DNA of 64,000 bases from Certhia americana. Taxonomy: Eukaryota; Chordata; Aves; Passeriformes; Certhiidae. The notes below the pieces were generated by a model. That model was not told the DNA's origin and made no database searches. It saw only the letters and a list, made by a program, of their open reading frames with translations. This document shows, piece after piece, positions 1 through 55,250 of the stretch. Numbering within the stretch: the stretch's first letter is position 1; every line of letters starts with the position of its first letter. The stretch is taken from the NCBI GenBank assembly GCA_018697195.1, contig CM031878.1, positions 37,519,600-37,583,599 of the forward strand, read 5' to 3'. The position numbers and the translations under genes were made by a program.

Positions 1-61
1 AAAGCTGACTTCCCCCACCACAGTAAACATGTTACTCTTAACATAAATTTTCTTGAACTGA

Positions 62-44026
<43,965 letters not shown>

Positions 44027-45178
44027 GAGAAGGTGTTTTGCATGGGCATCCTTTCAAAGTGCAGAAAGGATGAAAGACACAATATAAAAGTTATAGTGCG
44101 TACTAACTTAAGAGCTTTTGCATCAGAGGATCCTTCTCTGGCACTACCTTTTTTGTGCATAAACTTTCTACTTCTAACTGTGAATTGTTGCTCTTTATTA
44201 AAAAGACTGGTGTACTTATGGTGGTTTAAAACTATTTCTGATTGAGAATGTGCTGCTTAATACTGCCATTTCAACTGGAAAGTCTTAACTTTTGGATTAT
44301 ATACTGCAACTGTTTTATATAACTCTCCCCATAAAAGGTAGGGGAGAGGTATAGCACATAGTACCTTATATGTGTATTTTTTACATTCTTTTTCTTTTTT
44401 TTTTCTTTTCACTGTGTCCTCTGCTTAACATTTTTTTATATTTGTAAAGAGAGAAATCCACCATTTGTTCAGTCTGACCAAACTTAAGCGCATTGTTTTT
44501 AGCTGAAAAAGTGAGTGCCTTTTGCAGAAGGGAGAGTGCAGTTGATTTGAATGACCCTGCTGGAGTTACAAGAACATGCTACCTCTGTTTCACTTAAATT
44601 GTCTGCATGCTTATCATTGCAAGTGGTGCTTGCCTGTTAATTTTTCCTGCACTTCTAAGTCATTGGTGATGACTCACGCATTCTTGTGCCAGTACTATAG
44701 GTGATACCTAATCAACTTCAATTACAGTCAAATCATAATGTGAAAATCTCTTAAACTTGCCAATTATCATGCTTCATTATTTCCATGCACCTCAGGTAAA
44801 AGTTCATATCATTATAGTAGAGTTGAAAAAACACAAGTGTTGGATACTGCAGAATAATATTGTCTAGCTGTCAGTTGTAATTTGTGTATAACAAAGGTTT
44901 TCTACTATTAGATCCTGCATTACTTACTTCCTGTACTTGAAAACTTTGATGGGGATAAAAAAAAAGGAAGCAAGGTTTCTTGCAGTGATAACTTTAAAAT
45001 TGATATGAGGGAATATGACCCATTCTCTGTTCTAAAAAGCATGTAATTTTCATGGTGCGATATGTGTTTGTTTATATATATTGTATGTATATATATTAAG
45101 ACTATTTTTTCCTTAATCTTACATTGTAGTAAATTTTAAAGGATTTTTCTACAAATAAACTGTTGCTTGTTGCATCCT
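44027..45178 (+). other. DAPK1: DAPK1 3' untranslated region
   Basis: AT-rich sequence after the stop codon. It ends about 19 nt beyond the AATAAA at 45154-45159. A GT-rich stretch (TGTTGCTTGTTGCATCCTTG) follows, as expected downstream of a cleavage site. The exact end is inferred. Confidence 0.75.
45154..45159 (+). terminator. Poly(A) signal AATAAA for DAPK1
   Basis: Canonical hexamer in ACAAATAAACTG, with a GT-rich downstream element starting a few bases later. It is the most convincing signal in the 1.2 kb after the stop codon. Confidence 0.75.
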
Positions 45179-46555
45179 TGTTGATCATATTCTGTTGCTG
45201 GAGAGTATCAAAGCCTCTCTTTTCTGTTCCATCAGAATTGAGGAGAGGTAATGCCTGCCTTCTGAAGTTCTGGGAACCTCCTGTTTGACTTCAGGGGGAT
45301 TTCTTAGTATGCTGCAGAAATGTTTATGGGGCTTTTTTTATTGCAGAGGTGGTCCCTGTGCAGCAGAGGGCTCTGCATTTGTTTTAACAAATGACAAGCC
45401 GAAGCACTTTGCTACATAGCTTTTCCTTTTTGGTTTTTCATAATGGAAACGAAAACAGCAAATGTGATTCTGTCATCAGGAATTCTCCAGATAGTGCTGT
45501 GCTGCAGAGAGAGAGAGGACTCTGCATTAGAATTTGTGCTGCAATAATGGTCCTTTACGTTAAATATCTCCTCATCATACAAAGAACTCTGCTGGTGTTG
45601 CTTATTTGAAATCTCAGAATCATTTGCTGATAGCTGCACAGTCTTGGTATGGCAAACTATGCAAGCAGCTTTGCATAATACCTCTGCCCTGTGTATGCTG
45701 CAAAGGATTTAAACAAGATCTTCTTAAAATGCTAGTTGCTGTTTCCCCCTGTCTTTCTTTGCCTATTTTACCCTTGCTTCATTAAATCTTTCCCCAGGTC
45801 CCAGCTATTGCTGGGCTCCATAGTTAACCATTCTTTTAAATGCTTTTTAGTGCTCAGTAAGAAGTTTAATTATTGGCAGTCCTACTCTTGAGCTGTCTGT
45901 GTTTTGATATACTGCTTCTAACAAACTGCCTTCAGCATCTCCCACCATGGCTCAGTGCAGAGCCCAGCTCTATGCAGCTTGTATTTATTTACCTATGTCA
46001 GTTAATGGCTCTCCCATACTTCAGCTTCCAGCTGCGGGCATGTCAGATTCTGGAAAGTGGTAGGGTCTTTCTCATGTCATAAAACTTCCTGGGTTTCTAC
46101 CAGAAAAGGTTTTCTCCCCTGCCTACCTCCCCAGATGCTTTATGCACACTTAACATGTGTGGTCAGCTTACCAACACTGATTAACTACTCCTTTTACTTT
46201 ATTTTTGTTTCTCTCTTCCCAACAGCATGTCTCTCACAGTTTCTTGCTTCCATTTACTATAAAATACAGATCTGTGAGTATAAATTACTTAGTGGACTCT
46301 ATGATGAACCTTTGACTTGCAGTAACAGCCTATTGCATCATTTGCAGTTTTCATGGTAATAAGCTCAGGAAAGTGAATCACAGTCACAGGATAGCTTTGG
46401 ATTCCTTTCTTATAAATCCCGTGCTACTGATCAAAAAAATAAAAAATTTGTTTCCTAGATGACTATTTGGGGATAAAAAATTGCTAGCCAAGTGAGCATT
46501 CTTTCTGTTGCTTCACTTTTATTAATGCCTTGTTTTGTTTTGTGAATGCATCTAG
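45179..46555. other. Intergenic sequence after DAPK1
   Basis: No conserved coding block, repeat family or RNA gene seen. Short open frames at 45391-45609 and 46057-46359 look like chance. Confidence 0.6.
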
Positions 46556-47233
46556 GAGCAGAACTTCATTTCTACAGTTTTTAGAACTGTGTTTAAAAGA
46601 TGCACAGATCCCCCTGACTCACTCAGAAACAGAGAAAATGCAGGTCTTTGCAAGTTCAATAAAGTTTAGTCATAAGTGTACAGAATGTATAGTTCATGAA
46701 AGGAACATGATAAGCTTAGCTGCTGACAGTGAAATAACTGAAACTGGATACTAACCATGATTGTAGCTTCAGAGAAGAGCTGCTGACACATAATCTTGAG
46801 GATAAAGCAATGAATGACAATTTTCATTTTGTCTTCAAAATTCATAATATAGACAAACTCTCAAATTTGCATCTTCAGGCCAAAATGCATTACAGATTAC
46901 CTTGCAGTTTAGAGAAGTATTCTACTGGCACCCAGACTCAAATCTTGAAAAAATTTTCTGAAGAAGATAGGGAAGAAGCAAACACTTTAATGCAGGCCAT
47001 TTTTCCATGATTTCTTCCTGGCAAGAAGCAGCATGCATCAAATAAAAGAAGTGTTTCATATGGATATTAGTATTGTACTGTCTTCGGAAGTTTTTGTTGC
47101 TGACCTAACTGCTGAGTTTGGAAAACCACAAGAGATCAGTGGTTACATGCAAATGATTTTAAGGTGGGTCAAGGGCATCCAGAGGCGGTCTCAGGTGGAG
47201 GTAGATATATATGACTTTTCTCATCTTAAAATG
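46556..47233 (+). pseudogene. Unrecognised coding-like block with two frameshifts (candidate exon 1 of 3)
   Basis: I do not recognise this gene. Three open frames follow one another with small overlaps. The first is open from 46556 to a stop at 46752-46754, the second from 46738 to a stop at 47008-47010, and the third from about 46988 through 47233. Each switch is a +1 shift, so two single-base insertions (or two 2-base losses) would explain them. The residues look protein-like, e.g. FLQFLELCLKDAQIPLTH, KKFSEEDREEANTLMQAI and FGKPQEISGYMQMILRW. An AG (GCATCTAG) precedes the block and ATG/GTGAGG could be its donor. It could be a decaying gene, a real exon with sequence errors, or chance. Confidence 0.38.
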
Positions 47234-49588
47234 GTGAGGAGACAAGGGTAAGATGAAGCGTCACAGGTTTTAGACCTTTGGGATTCGAGTGATTGATAAA
47301 GTTATGAAACTATCAAGAGTTTAGAAACTCCCAATTGTCACATGCTTGACAGAGCCAGAAGTTTAGAAAGAAGACAGTTTCCTAAATGGTCAGGTCTTTA
47401 CAAAGAGCAACAGTGAAGTTCTTGGATCTGGCTGCGCTGGAGCCAATTCCAGGTCCTAAGCCTCTGTTGGCTGTATTCCTCCCTCAGAGGAGAAGTTACC
47501 TCCCTAATTCATTGCAACCCTTTTATTGCAGAGATACTGTGTTGCAGCATCATTGTTTAAAACAGGTGCTTTCATTTTAATTGCTTCACTATTTCAGTTT
47601 TGCCAATGAAATAGACGAGTAATGCTCGAATTTTAACTCCAAAGAAAGTAAAATGAAGCATGCTGTTGACTAAGTCAGAGGAGATGGAGCACTACAGTAT
47701 CTTTGAAGGTTGCCTAAAAGCAACTCTGCACAATATTAAAATTTATTTCTATTTGACAAACTCAGTCCACTGGGTCACCAAAAATAAATAAATAAATAGA
47801 CATTCACTTACATTTCTTTTCAGGCATTGTCTGACTCATAAGACAAGGCAGTGGGTGGAAAAGAAAAAGAAAATTGGTTTTCAACAATGCCTAAGGTAAT
47901 TGCTTTCCAAAAGAGTTACAGCAAAGCCACTCAGACTTTGCAGGTGGAAGTATTTGGGTCTTCTAAAGTCAGATAAGCAGTATACAGAAGGGAAAGGATA
48001 GTATTCCTCTGTATGGCTACACCATTTATCAAAACAAGCTTTACAGGAACAGTGGGACCAGCAACTATGCTGCCTCAAAGCCAGATGAGGATCTCTGTGG
48101 ACCTGGTTCAGTTTTGCATTAACCAAATTGACCTAGTGTTTCTGTACCAGCCAGACCGCTTTGGGTGAGGTCCAAATCCAACATATGCATATTTAAACAT
48201 CATTCTTCAGAAAGCAATTATATTGCTAAGTCAATTGGATGTATCTTAAAATTCACTGGTCTGCCCTGAGACAAGGCCAATCTGGACCACCTTGGTCAAA
48301 CTCTGGCTACTGCTCTCACCAAGCCTAGGACACCTACACTGCCAATATGCACTTGCATACCCTAGGCAGAGAGGAAGACTAAGAAGAATTTAGGGCAGGG
48401 TGATAAGGGGTCTCAAAAAGGAGTGAATGCTTGGACATGCTTCATCTTACATGGATTTCTTGGCAAAGAGATGCTGACAGCCTGAGCCCACACATGCTCC
48501 GTCTGCAGAAATGTAGTGCCTGCTGCAATGGTGTAGGCATTTCTGGTGGTTTTGTGTCCAGGCTCATGAATACACACTCTGTTGTATCTGCACAGAATTC
48601 AGAGTACAGCTTGGTGAGGTATCTTCCCTATGGATTCAGGCATGATCACAGCTGAGTGTAACACACCTGGAGAAATTCTGGTCTATATGTGTTGGAAGTA
48701 CAGCCAGGATGCTTCTGCTGCACCTCAGCAATTGAAGCTGGAGGGCTGGGGGAGAGGGTTGGAATTTGCATGAGTAAGAACTGAGTGAGACACCAGCATG
48801 TGGTGCACAGGGAGGGGAGGATGAAGTTATACTTTTCAAAATTGCTGTCAGAGAAACATGAGCGAGAGGGGAAGGCTCTTGCATTAGAGGGACTAGACTG
48901 CTGATGTTAAAAGACTGCATGTGTATGACTCTTTGAGTCATCTTGTGCTTCATTTTTGAGCTGCTCATTGTGTTGCAAAATCAACATTTTTAGCCTGGCC
49001 ACAAAAAAGTATAGTTTGACTAGTCTGTTTCCCACAAAGGATGAATCAGCTTCACTTTCAGACCCCCTACACAGGACTGCTTACAAGTCAAAATAGATGT
49101 ACCAATCAGTCTAAAGTAAAAGGAGTGCAGAGAGAAGGTTAGCAGCAAATCCTGCTATCACTAAATTTACCTAAAGCACTATAGCTTTGTATTGTTTTTA
49201 AGACTTTCTGTTGGTTGCAAATTTGAGAAAAAAGGACTCTGCAGAGTGCTGAGTTTAATCAATTACTGCTAACCCAAAACTTTTATTACTGGAAAAACAA
49301 GGAGTACAAGTCTAGAATTTTGTGCCATAGGCAATGTGTCAGTGTGTATGAAAGCCAGTGTACATCCAAGTGAGTTGTAAGACAAAAACATATCCTACTA
49401 TCCTACGCTATAGTATGGATTATTTCATCAATCCGAAGGTATGCATCTGTAGAAGGAGGAAAGATATTTCTTTAGAAGTGTTTCCCAGTAACGCCTGATA
49501 GCTAGGATTAGATTCAGATTTGGTTATACTTAGGAAATTAACCACCATCCTCTACAACTAGAACACTTAAAATAATATTTTTCTACAG
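47234..49588 (+). other. Between candidate exons: no firm feature
   Basis: Holds an (AAAT)n microsatellite at about 47787-47803. An exon-like stretch at 47824-47895, with good borders, does not join in phase. Nothing else was recognised. Confidence 0.5.
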
Positions 49589-49652
49589 ACCCCTTGGGGA
49601 TTGTGTTGGCAGCTGGAGAATGTAGCAATTACCCTGGAAAACACGGAAGGAG
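49589..49652 (+). CDS. Candidate exon 2 of unrecognised gene
   Basis: 64 bp between a strong acceptor (ATTTTTCTACAG) and a strong donor (GTGAGT). The frame that continues in phase 0 from the block ending at 47233 is open: TPWGLCWQLENVAITLENTE, then one base of a glycine codon. One of the other two frames contains a stop, and the third runs into a stop early in the next exon. Function unknown. Confidence 0.4.
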
Positions 49653-50440
49653 GTGAGTCACCATAACCATGTTAGCATCAGATAGGCTGGGCTAAATTTC
49701 CTCAGTTGCTCACACTCAGAAGGAAATATCACTTGCAGCTGCTTGACCTGGTAGTCAGGCACCAGTACAGGTTTCAGAGGAAGCTTAAGGCATCACCTGC
49801 AGTATCAATCTACATATAGAGGTTGAGAAAGGAGCTACATGATTGCTTAAAACTGATGGATTAACAGAGTTTCCATGTAGGCTTCAAGAACTGAATCAAG
49901 GCACAAAGCTTGCAAGTCCTACTGGGAAGAGGAGGATTTCCGGGCCTTTTTATCCCAGGTAGTAACACCTGTCTGAGAAGTGTTATTAGCACTTACTGCT
50001 GCCATTCCAGGAAAATACAGAAAGGAACTGAATCTGGTGTCTATTTGTGTCTGCAGGACAGATGAATAGATGAATACAAAGCTACTATGTGACTTCCCAT
50101 TTGCCATTCATTCTGCAAGACATACTGTTGGTTTGTACTTAGCAAAACAGGTAGAATATTTCAGCAGAAAGTGAAGGAGACTTACAGAAAGAACAGCCTC
50201 CCCAGCTGTGACTTAGCATCATGCAGTTGTCCTATTTCTTGCTATCATGGCTAAGAAAGCTCTACAGAACTCCCACAGCCACCAAAGACAAGCATGCCAG
50301 AGAGAGATTCTGCCTAGTTTTATACATTCTCCTTCAGTAAGGATGTTCAGTTATTTAAATGTTCTGTCTTCTGTGGTAGCAGAGTATTTTCACAATTCCC
50401 TTATCAGACCCACCTTTCTCCTTTAAATTGCTCACTGCAG

Positions 50441-50679
50441 GAGAGAGTGCTACATCACTCATGTGCAATATTGTGGCACCAGGTGAACCAGGCATTCCAC
50501 AGGAGGAGAACACCGGTCAAAGTGAGTGCATGGGGTGCTTAGATAAAGATGATGCTCTCAAGGTCCTCTACCATCAGTTCAATCATGTGCCCAACTCCAG
50601 CGAAATTCAGCTGCACAGTGTGGATGTGATCTCTGAACTTCCCACAGATATACCTGTAAATACCAAAATATGGCATCTG
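50441..50679 (+). CDS. Candidate exon 3 of unrecognised gene
   Basis: 239 bp after a textbook acceptor (CCTTTAAATTGCTCACTGCAG) and before CTG/GTGAGG. Its first two bases complete the glycine codon left by the exon at 49589-49652. The next 79 codons are open, including PGEPGIPQEENTGQSECMG and ALKVLYHQFNHVPNSSEIQ. No family is recognised. If real, downstream exons would have to lie beyond the retroviral insertion at 51503-57183. Confidence 0.42.
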
Positions 50680-51339
50680 GTGAGGAGAATAGAGGTGCAA
50701 CTGGTTTATGTTTTTCTTTATTACGTGCTAGACTTAAAGCATCTTTCACATTCCACCAGTGAGCTCAGGAGCAGACTTCATAATCACAAAGATGTCTCAC
50801 TAAACTCAAATGTTAAAACGTTATGTTTATATTTATATAAAATTTTATATTTATATTTATATTTATAAAAAGTTATGTCTATGTATACTTCTACTACTGC
50901 ATTAAGCACTAAGGGCTTCTTTAAGAGTTGATTGGACTATACCTTTTCATTTCCAGAAATGAAGCCAAATTATGTAAAATTTGTGGAAACCACATGTTTT
51001 CAGCAAGTATTTATCATCATCATCTCTGATGCATATTGTTTTTAATGCATTAGTTTCAATGAAATATCTAGAAGAAAAGTTTTCTCCAATAGAAAAACAT
51101 AATGTTTGGCACAAATTCTCTGTAATATCCTAAGAGAGACTTCTGCCAACTGTTACTTTGACTAGTAAGTGAAGAAATATGCATATTGTTTCTGTTGTTA
51201 GAAGAATTAGTTCCAAAACCTGGCGTTAAAAAGCACCTGTAATCTGCTATCAATCTGAAGCCACAACTCCTTGTTACACATCTACATAGCGATACCACAG
51301 CGGAGTCATGACTTCGGTGTGCCTTTGCACAACAGAACT
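50680..51339. other. Non-coding, AT-rich
   Basis: Contains an AT-rich TTATAT-type repeat at about 50819-50870. No gene was recognised. Confidence 0.6.
50819..50870. repeat. TTTATA-type microsatellite
   Basis: Successive TTTATA units with single-base interruptions. Confidence 0.75.
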
Positions 51340-51502
51340 TGTGGTGGTTTAACACCAGAAGGAAATTAAACTCAAATAAACTGCTCCCCTTCCCCCCAAA
51401 GCTTCCAGTAAGGGAGGGATAAAGGCAGAGGCTATGGGCTGAGATAACGATTTCCTGAATGCAAAAAGCAATGGAGTAAGAAACACACAGTAACAACAAA
51501 AT
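51340..51502 (+). mobile_element. Older avian ERV LTR fragment, cut by the ERV at 51503
   Basis: Opens TGTGGTGGTTTAACACCAGA, followed by a run like CTCCCCTTCCCCCC and later GGGCTGAGATAACG. This order resembles the start of a class II LTR family common in songbirds as I remember it. It stops exactly where the next LTR begins, so it may be the target into which that element inserted. The family name is not certain. Confidence 0.45.
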
Positions 51503-51817
51503 TGTAGCAATAGGAACAAAGCGACAGGGACCCCCTTCAATGCATCCAGAGAAGAATGTTTATTGCAGTGACAGCACCCTGTTTATACCTTAGAGCTGTA
51601 CCTGACTGAAACCAAACCCAGGTTTAACAGAACTGAACTGAAGGCGGTCACCCATTGGCTGGCCAGCTGCAGGGCTGCTGTCCACGCACTCCTCCAACCA
51701 ATCGGTCTTCAGCTCACCCTCTGCCCATGCATTCCTCCAGCCAATCACAATCTCACTTCCAGCTGTCACTCAACTGACTCTCCCCTCCCTCATACCTGCC
51801 TCTCACCACACCCTACA
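51503..51817 (-). repeat. ERV 3' LTR (complete, 315 bp)
   Basis: Bounded by TG...CA (reads TGTAGGGTGTGG...TTGCTACA on the minus strand), directly next to the polypurine tract. On the minus strand it shows a TATA box (TATAAA, 51582-51587) and AATAAA (51559-51564). CCAAT boxes lie upstream, one opposite ATTGG at 51654-51658. The short TATA-to-AATAAA distance puts the poly(A) signal near the start of R. Confidence 0.92.
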
Positions 51818-51818
51818 T

Positions 51819-51832
51819 ATCCCCCCTTTTGT
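51819..51832 (-). other. Polypurine tract of the ERV
   Basis: On the minus strand it reads ACAAAAGGGGGGAT, immediately upstream of the 3' LTR, the expected plus-strand primer of a retrovirus. Confidence 0.9.
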
Positions 51833-51904
51833 TTAATTTAGTGATGAAAACCTGCCAGGAAAAAACTTAAACAACTCCTAAAACATTAATCACAGTGACA
51901 ACAA

Positions 51905-53570
51905 TTACAACTGTAACAGCTTTTCAAAAGCTGTGACACAAGCTGATAACATAGAAACTATATGCACATCCGTCAAGACCATGCACCCTGAGGGAATCCA
52001 CTCCACAGGATGGCCTGTGGAGATGCAGGCATAGCCCCTCCCCCATGTAAACAAGTCCAGTAGTCCTTTCCATTTTCCAGTCAGTAAGTCTTTGACCATT
52101 ACAGATGGTTTTAGATGAGCCTTTGTATTGAAAGAATATTATTTTCCACATGCAGTTTGTCCCATCTCATCACAATTTAATAAACTGAGAACATAAAAGG
52201 CCTTAGCTAATCTATCATGAGGGCACCCCAACTCCCCCCTTTTTTTTCAAGCATGGTTTTCAAGGTCTCACGGGCACACTCAACAACAGCTTGACCTGTG
52301 GGCAAGTATGGAATGCCCGTATGGTGAGAGACACTCCATTGCTGTAAAAAATTATGAGCTCATTCTGAGGTGTAGATGAATGCATTATCTGTTTTGATGG
52401 TGTGTGGAAACCCTAGGGTGGCAAAACAGGTGAGCCAGTGCCAAATAGCATCATGGATCTTCTCTGTGGTGTGAGCAGTTGCCATTAGGTGTCAATGGAA
52501 ACATGAACATATTTTAGACAGCCAGATTCTGGAATGTGGGTAACATCAGTTTGCCAAATTGAGTTAGCTGTTAAGCCTTGGGGGTTAGTACCCTCTGCTA
52601 AAGGTGCAGGGGCAACTCCACAACAGGAGGGAGAAGATAACAAGATATCACGAGCCTGTGAGGACATCAAGTGAAACTGCCTACAAAGAAAACAAGTATT
52701 CTGATGGAAAAAGTCGTGAGATAATTTGGCCTTTGCAAAGGTATTTGGTACCACACCTGTCATTACAATGATGTCTTCATAGTTGTTACCCTCTGGAATA
52801 GGTAAACCTGAATGGGAACGGACATGCAACACATAAAAATCATGCTGGTGGTTGTTAATCAAAGTCCATAGTGTTCTTAACTCTGTAAATAAAAGATGGG
52901 TTATTAGCATGTTTTAAATAGGAAGATTCCAAACAGAACACAACATTAGCAGCATATGAAGAATCAGTTATGATGATAAGTGGCTCCTGTGAAAATAACT
53001 GAAAGGCATATCGGATAGCAGCCAATTCTATAATCTGCACAGAGGCATCCTTTAACATTAGTACTCTTTTATGCCGCTGGGTAGAATCACCTCCATGCCA
53101 AATCACTGCAGCTTTGTTAGTTCTGCTGGAAGCATCTGTAAAGATGGTCCATTGACAGGGATCATGCTGCAGCAACATTTTGCATATAGGTGGAGGTTAT
53201 CCATCTCTGTCCATAGAGGATGTGGAGGATAATGAATAGATAATTTGTCCAGAAAAATCTGCAAGTGCAATTTGAAAGTTAGTGTCCTCTGATAACAACC
53301 ATGCCTAATTGTCTTTACTTGCAGGTATGTAGATGGTATGTGGATCTTGCCCATTGAGTGTTTGCAGTCACTTTTTCCTTTCTTAACTAAATATGAGAAC
53401 ATGTCATTAACAGTCCACACAATCTTTGTTGCTGTGTGAGGCAAGAATAACCATTCTAGCACATGCAAAGGATCCTTATGACTAATAAACCATTGAAAAA
53501 GAACAGCCAATGGTTGAAATTTACTAGCAATTATAGCAAGGCACACAGCTTTTTCAGGATCCCATCTCTT

Positions 53571-53618
<48 letters not shown>

Positions 53619-54560
53619 CAGTCTTCTATTGCTTGAGCACAGTGTGCAAGGGCAGTTTTAGTTCTGGGGTCAGTTGTCGAAGTAAATGCAAGTAGGGATT
53701 TCCTCTGAGTAAGTCAAATAAAGGATGTAAAAGCTCTGTAGACAAACCCAACAGAGGACATAACCAATTCAAGGTACCTAGCAGCTTCTGTAATTCATTT
53801 AAAATTAGGATGTCTTTAACACAAAGTCTTTAAGTCTGCGGACTGGTCTGCTGAGTTAATTCTCCATCCTAGATAATGCCACGGAGACTCATGCTGCACC
53901 TTTTCAGGTGGCATGATGAGTCCCGCATTTTGAATTGCCTTCATGACAGCTATCTGAATAGAAAATAAAATGGATTGATCATGAGCTGCAAGTAAAATGT
54001 CATCCATACATTGATATATGGTTGTAGCAGGAAATTTACAAACAACAGGTTGCAGGGCAAGATTGACTACCCTTTGGCATATAGTTGGACTGTTACACAT
54101 GCCTTGTAGCAACACATTCCAATGAAATCTCTTCATTGGTTCTGCATGATTTAAAGTAGGCACCTTAATGATGATGCTCAAAAAAGGAAACTGAGGTGCA
54201 CCATTGGGATGCAGAGGGATGGTGAAAAACATTCTTTTAGGTCTAAAACCACCAAGGGCCAATTGAGGAGGATCATTGTGGGTGATGGAAGCCCAGGCTG
54301 CAGAGCCCCCATAGGTTCAACAATTGCATTTATTGCCTCTAGATCCTGTAATAATCACCACTTGGCATTTTGCTTAGGTATGCAGAATATAGGGGCTGGA
54401 AGTTCCAGGGGCTAGAAGATGGACAGATAGGACCTAAGGACAATTGTTCTTCCATAAGCTGTTTTAAATATAGTAGCTGTTCCTTTTGTAGGGGACATTG
54501 GTCAACCCACACAGGGTTTTCAGTCTGCCATGTGAGTTTATATATGTCCATTATTTGATT
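51905..54560 (-). pseudogene. pol: ERV pol remnant (reverse transcriptase, RNase H, integrase)
   Basis: The order on the minus strand is as follows. RT fingers start near 54551 (PVWVDQCPL...[17 protein letters not shown]). RT palm spans 54262-53816, with a YxDD-like box reading CMDD (53999-54010). The connection region lies at 53546-53180. RNase H is at 53178-52855, with TDAS, ELAA and TDSSY. The integrase HHCC-like region is around 52740-52600, with the first Cys apparently lost, followed by WQTD (D at 52545-52547), KTDNA (D at 52387-52389) and VVECA (E at 52279-52281). The last two are 35 residues apart, the DD35E spacing. The C-terminal DNA-binding part (TGKWKG...WGRGYA) ends at 51905. Lesions include a frameshift at about 52488, a stop at about 52366, frame changes near 54300 and 53180, and a T46 run at 53573-53618. 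Confidence 0.93.
53573..53618. repeat. 46-bp T homopolymer inside pol
   Basis: An uninterrupted T-run on the + strand (A-run in element orientation) between the RT palm and connection regions. It disrupts the frame. Homopolymer length is prone to sequencing error. Confidence 0.85.
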
Positions 54561-54674
54561 TTGAAACAGCTGATCAATGGCCCCTATGAAAAAGGCCCTC
54601 TGGTAAGACTGAGTCTATTTTTATGGTTGTCCCCATTTGTCCTAAAACATCTCTTCCCCATGGTATAGAGGCGA

Positions 54675-55250
54675 TTAATGGGGCAATTCAGGCAGTTTGT
54701 CCATCACGGCCAAGGATAAGCCGAAGGTGAGCGTTCTGTCTAGGGTGCTGCATTCCTCCCATCCCAGTAAGGGTTGATGTGGGGCTAATTGTCGCCCAAC
54801 CACTAGGCCTTTGATTACTTTTAATAATAGAGACATTGGTTCCAGTACCACAAGCCCTGTGAATGTTTTGCCATCTATGATGCATGTTAAAGTTGGCTGA
54901 ACTGTTGTAATAGAGCTTGTCCAGAGTATTTGTGGCTGACCTGTGCCACCCAAATTATCTGAGCCACATTTGCCTTTGCCACAAAGGGATTTGGTGGAAA
55001 AGGGAATAAGTTGAGCTGTATGTTGACTTGCAGGTAAAAAGCAGGGTCCATAACATGATGTGTATCTCGCCCTCATAATCTGAATCTGTAACTCTGGGCA
55101 GTACAAAAAATCCCAACTTGGTGGCAGAGGAACACCTATTAACAAAGCATGAGTGTTATTACCAAGGGGTCCCTAGACTCCAGTAGGAGCTAGAGGTACT
55201 GAAGATGTCATTACAGTTATGCATTCCCTGGAGGCTAGGTCCATCCTGGC
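54675..55250 (-). pseudogene. pro: ERV pro region: dUTPase-like segment and protease, broken
   Basis: The minus-strand frame at 55145-54675 carries ASQHTAQLIPF and TTVQPTLTCIIDGKTFTGLV, characteristic of the dUTPase end and protease start in beta-like retroviruses. Just upstream, GRARMDLAS (about 55235-55262) resembles the dUTPase AGLDL motif. At the place of the aspartic protease active site the sequence reads GTGTN (in a second frame, near 54838-54855) where D-[TS]-G-[A] is expected. The catalytic aspartate is therefore missing and the frame shifts there. Confidence 0.8.

Noticed and set aside
47824..47895. Exon-like 72-bp block with TTTTCAG and GTAATT borders
   Set aside because: In the phase coming from the block ending at 47233 it meets a stop, and in its open frame it does not join the exon at 49589.
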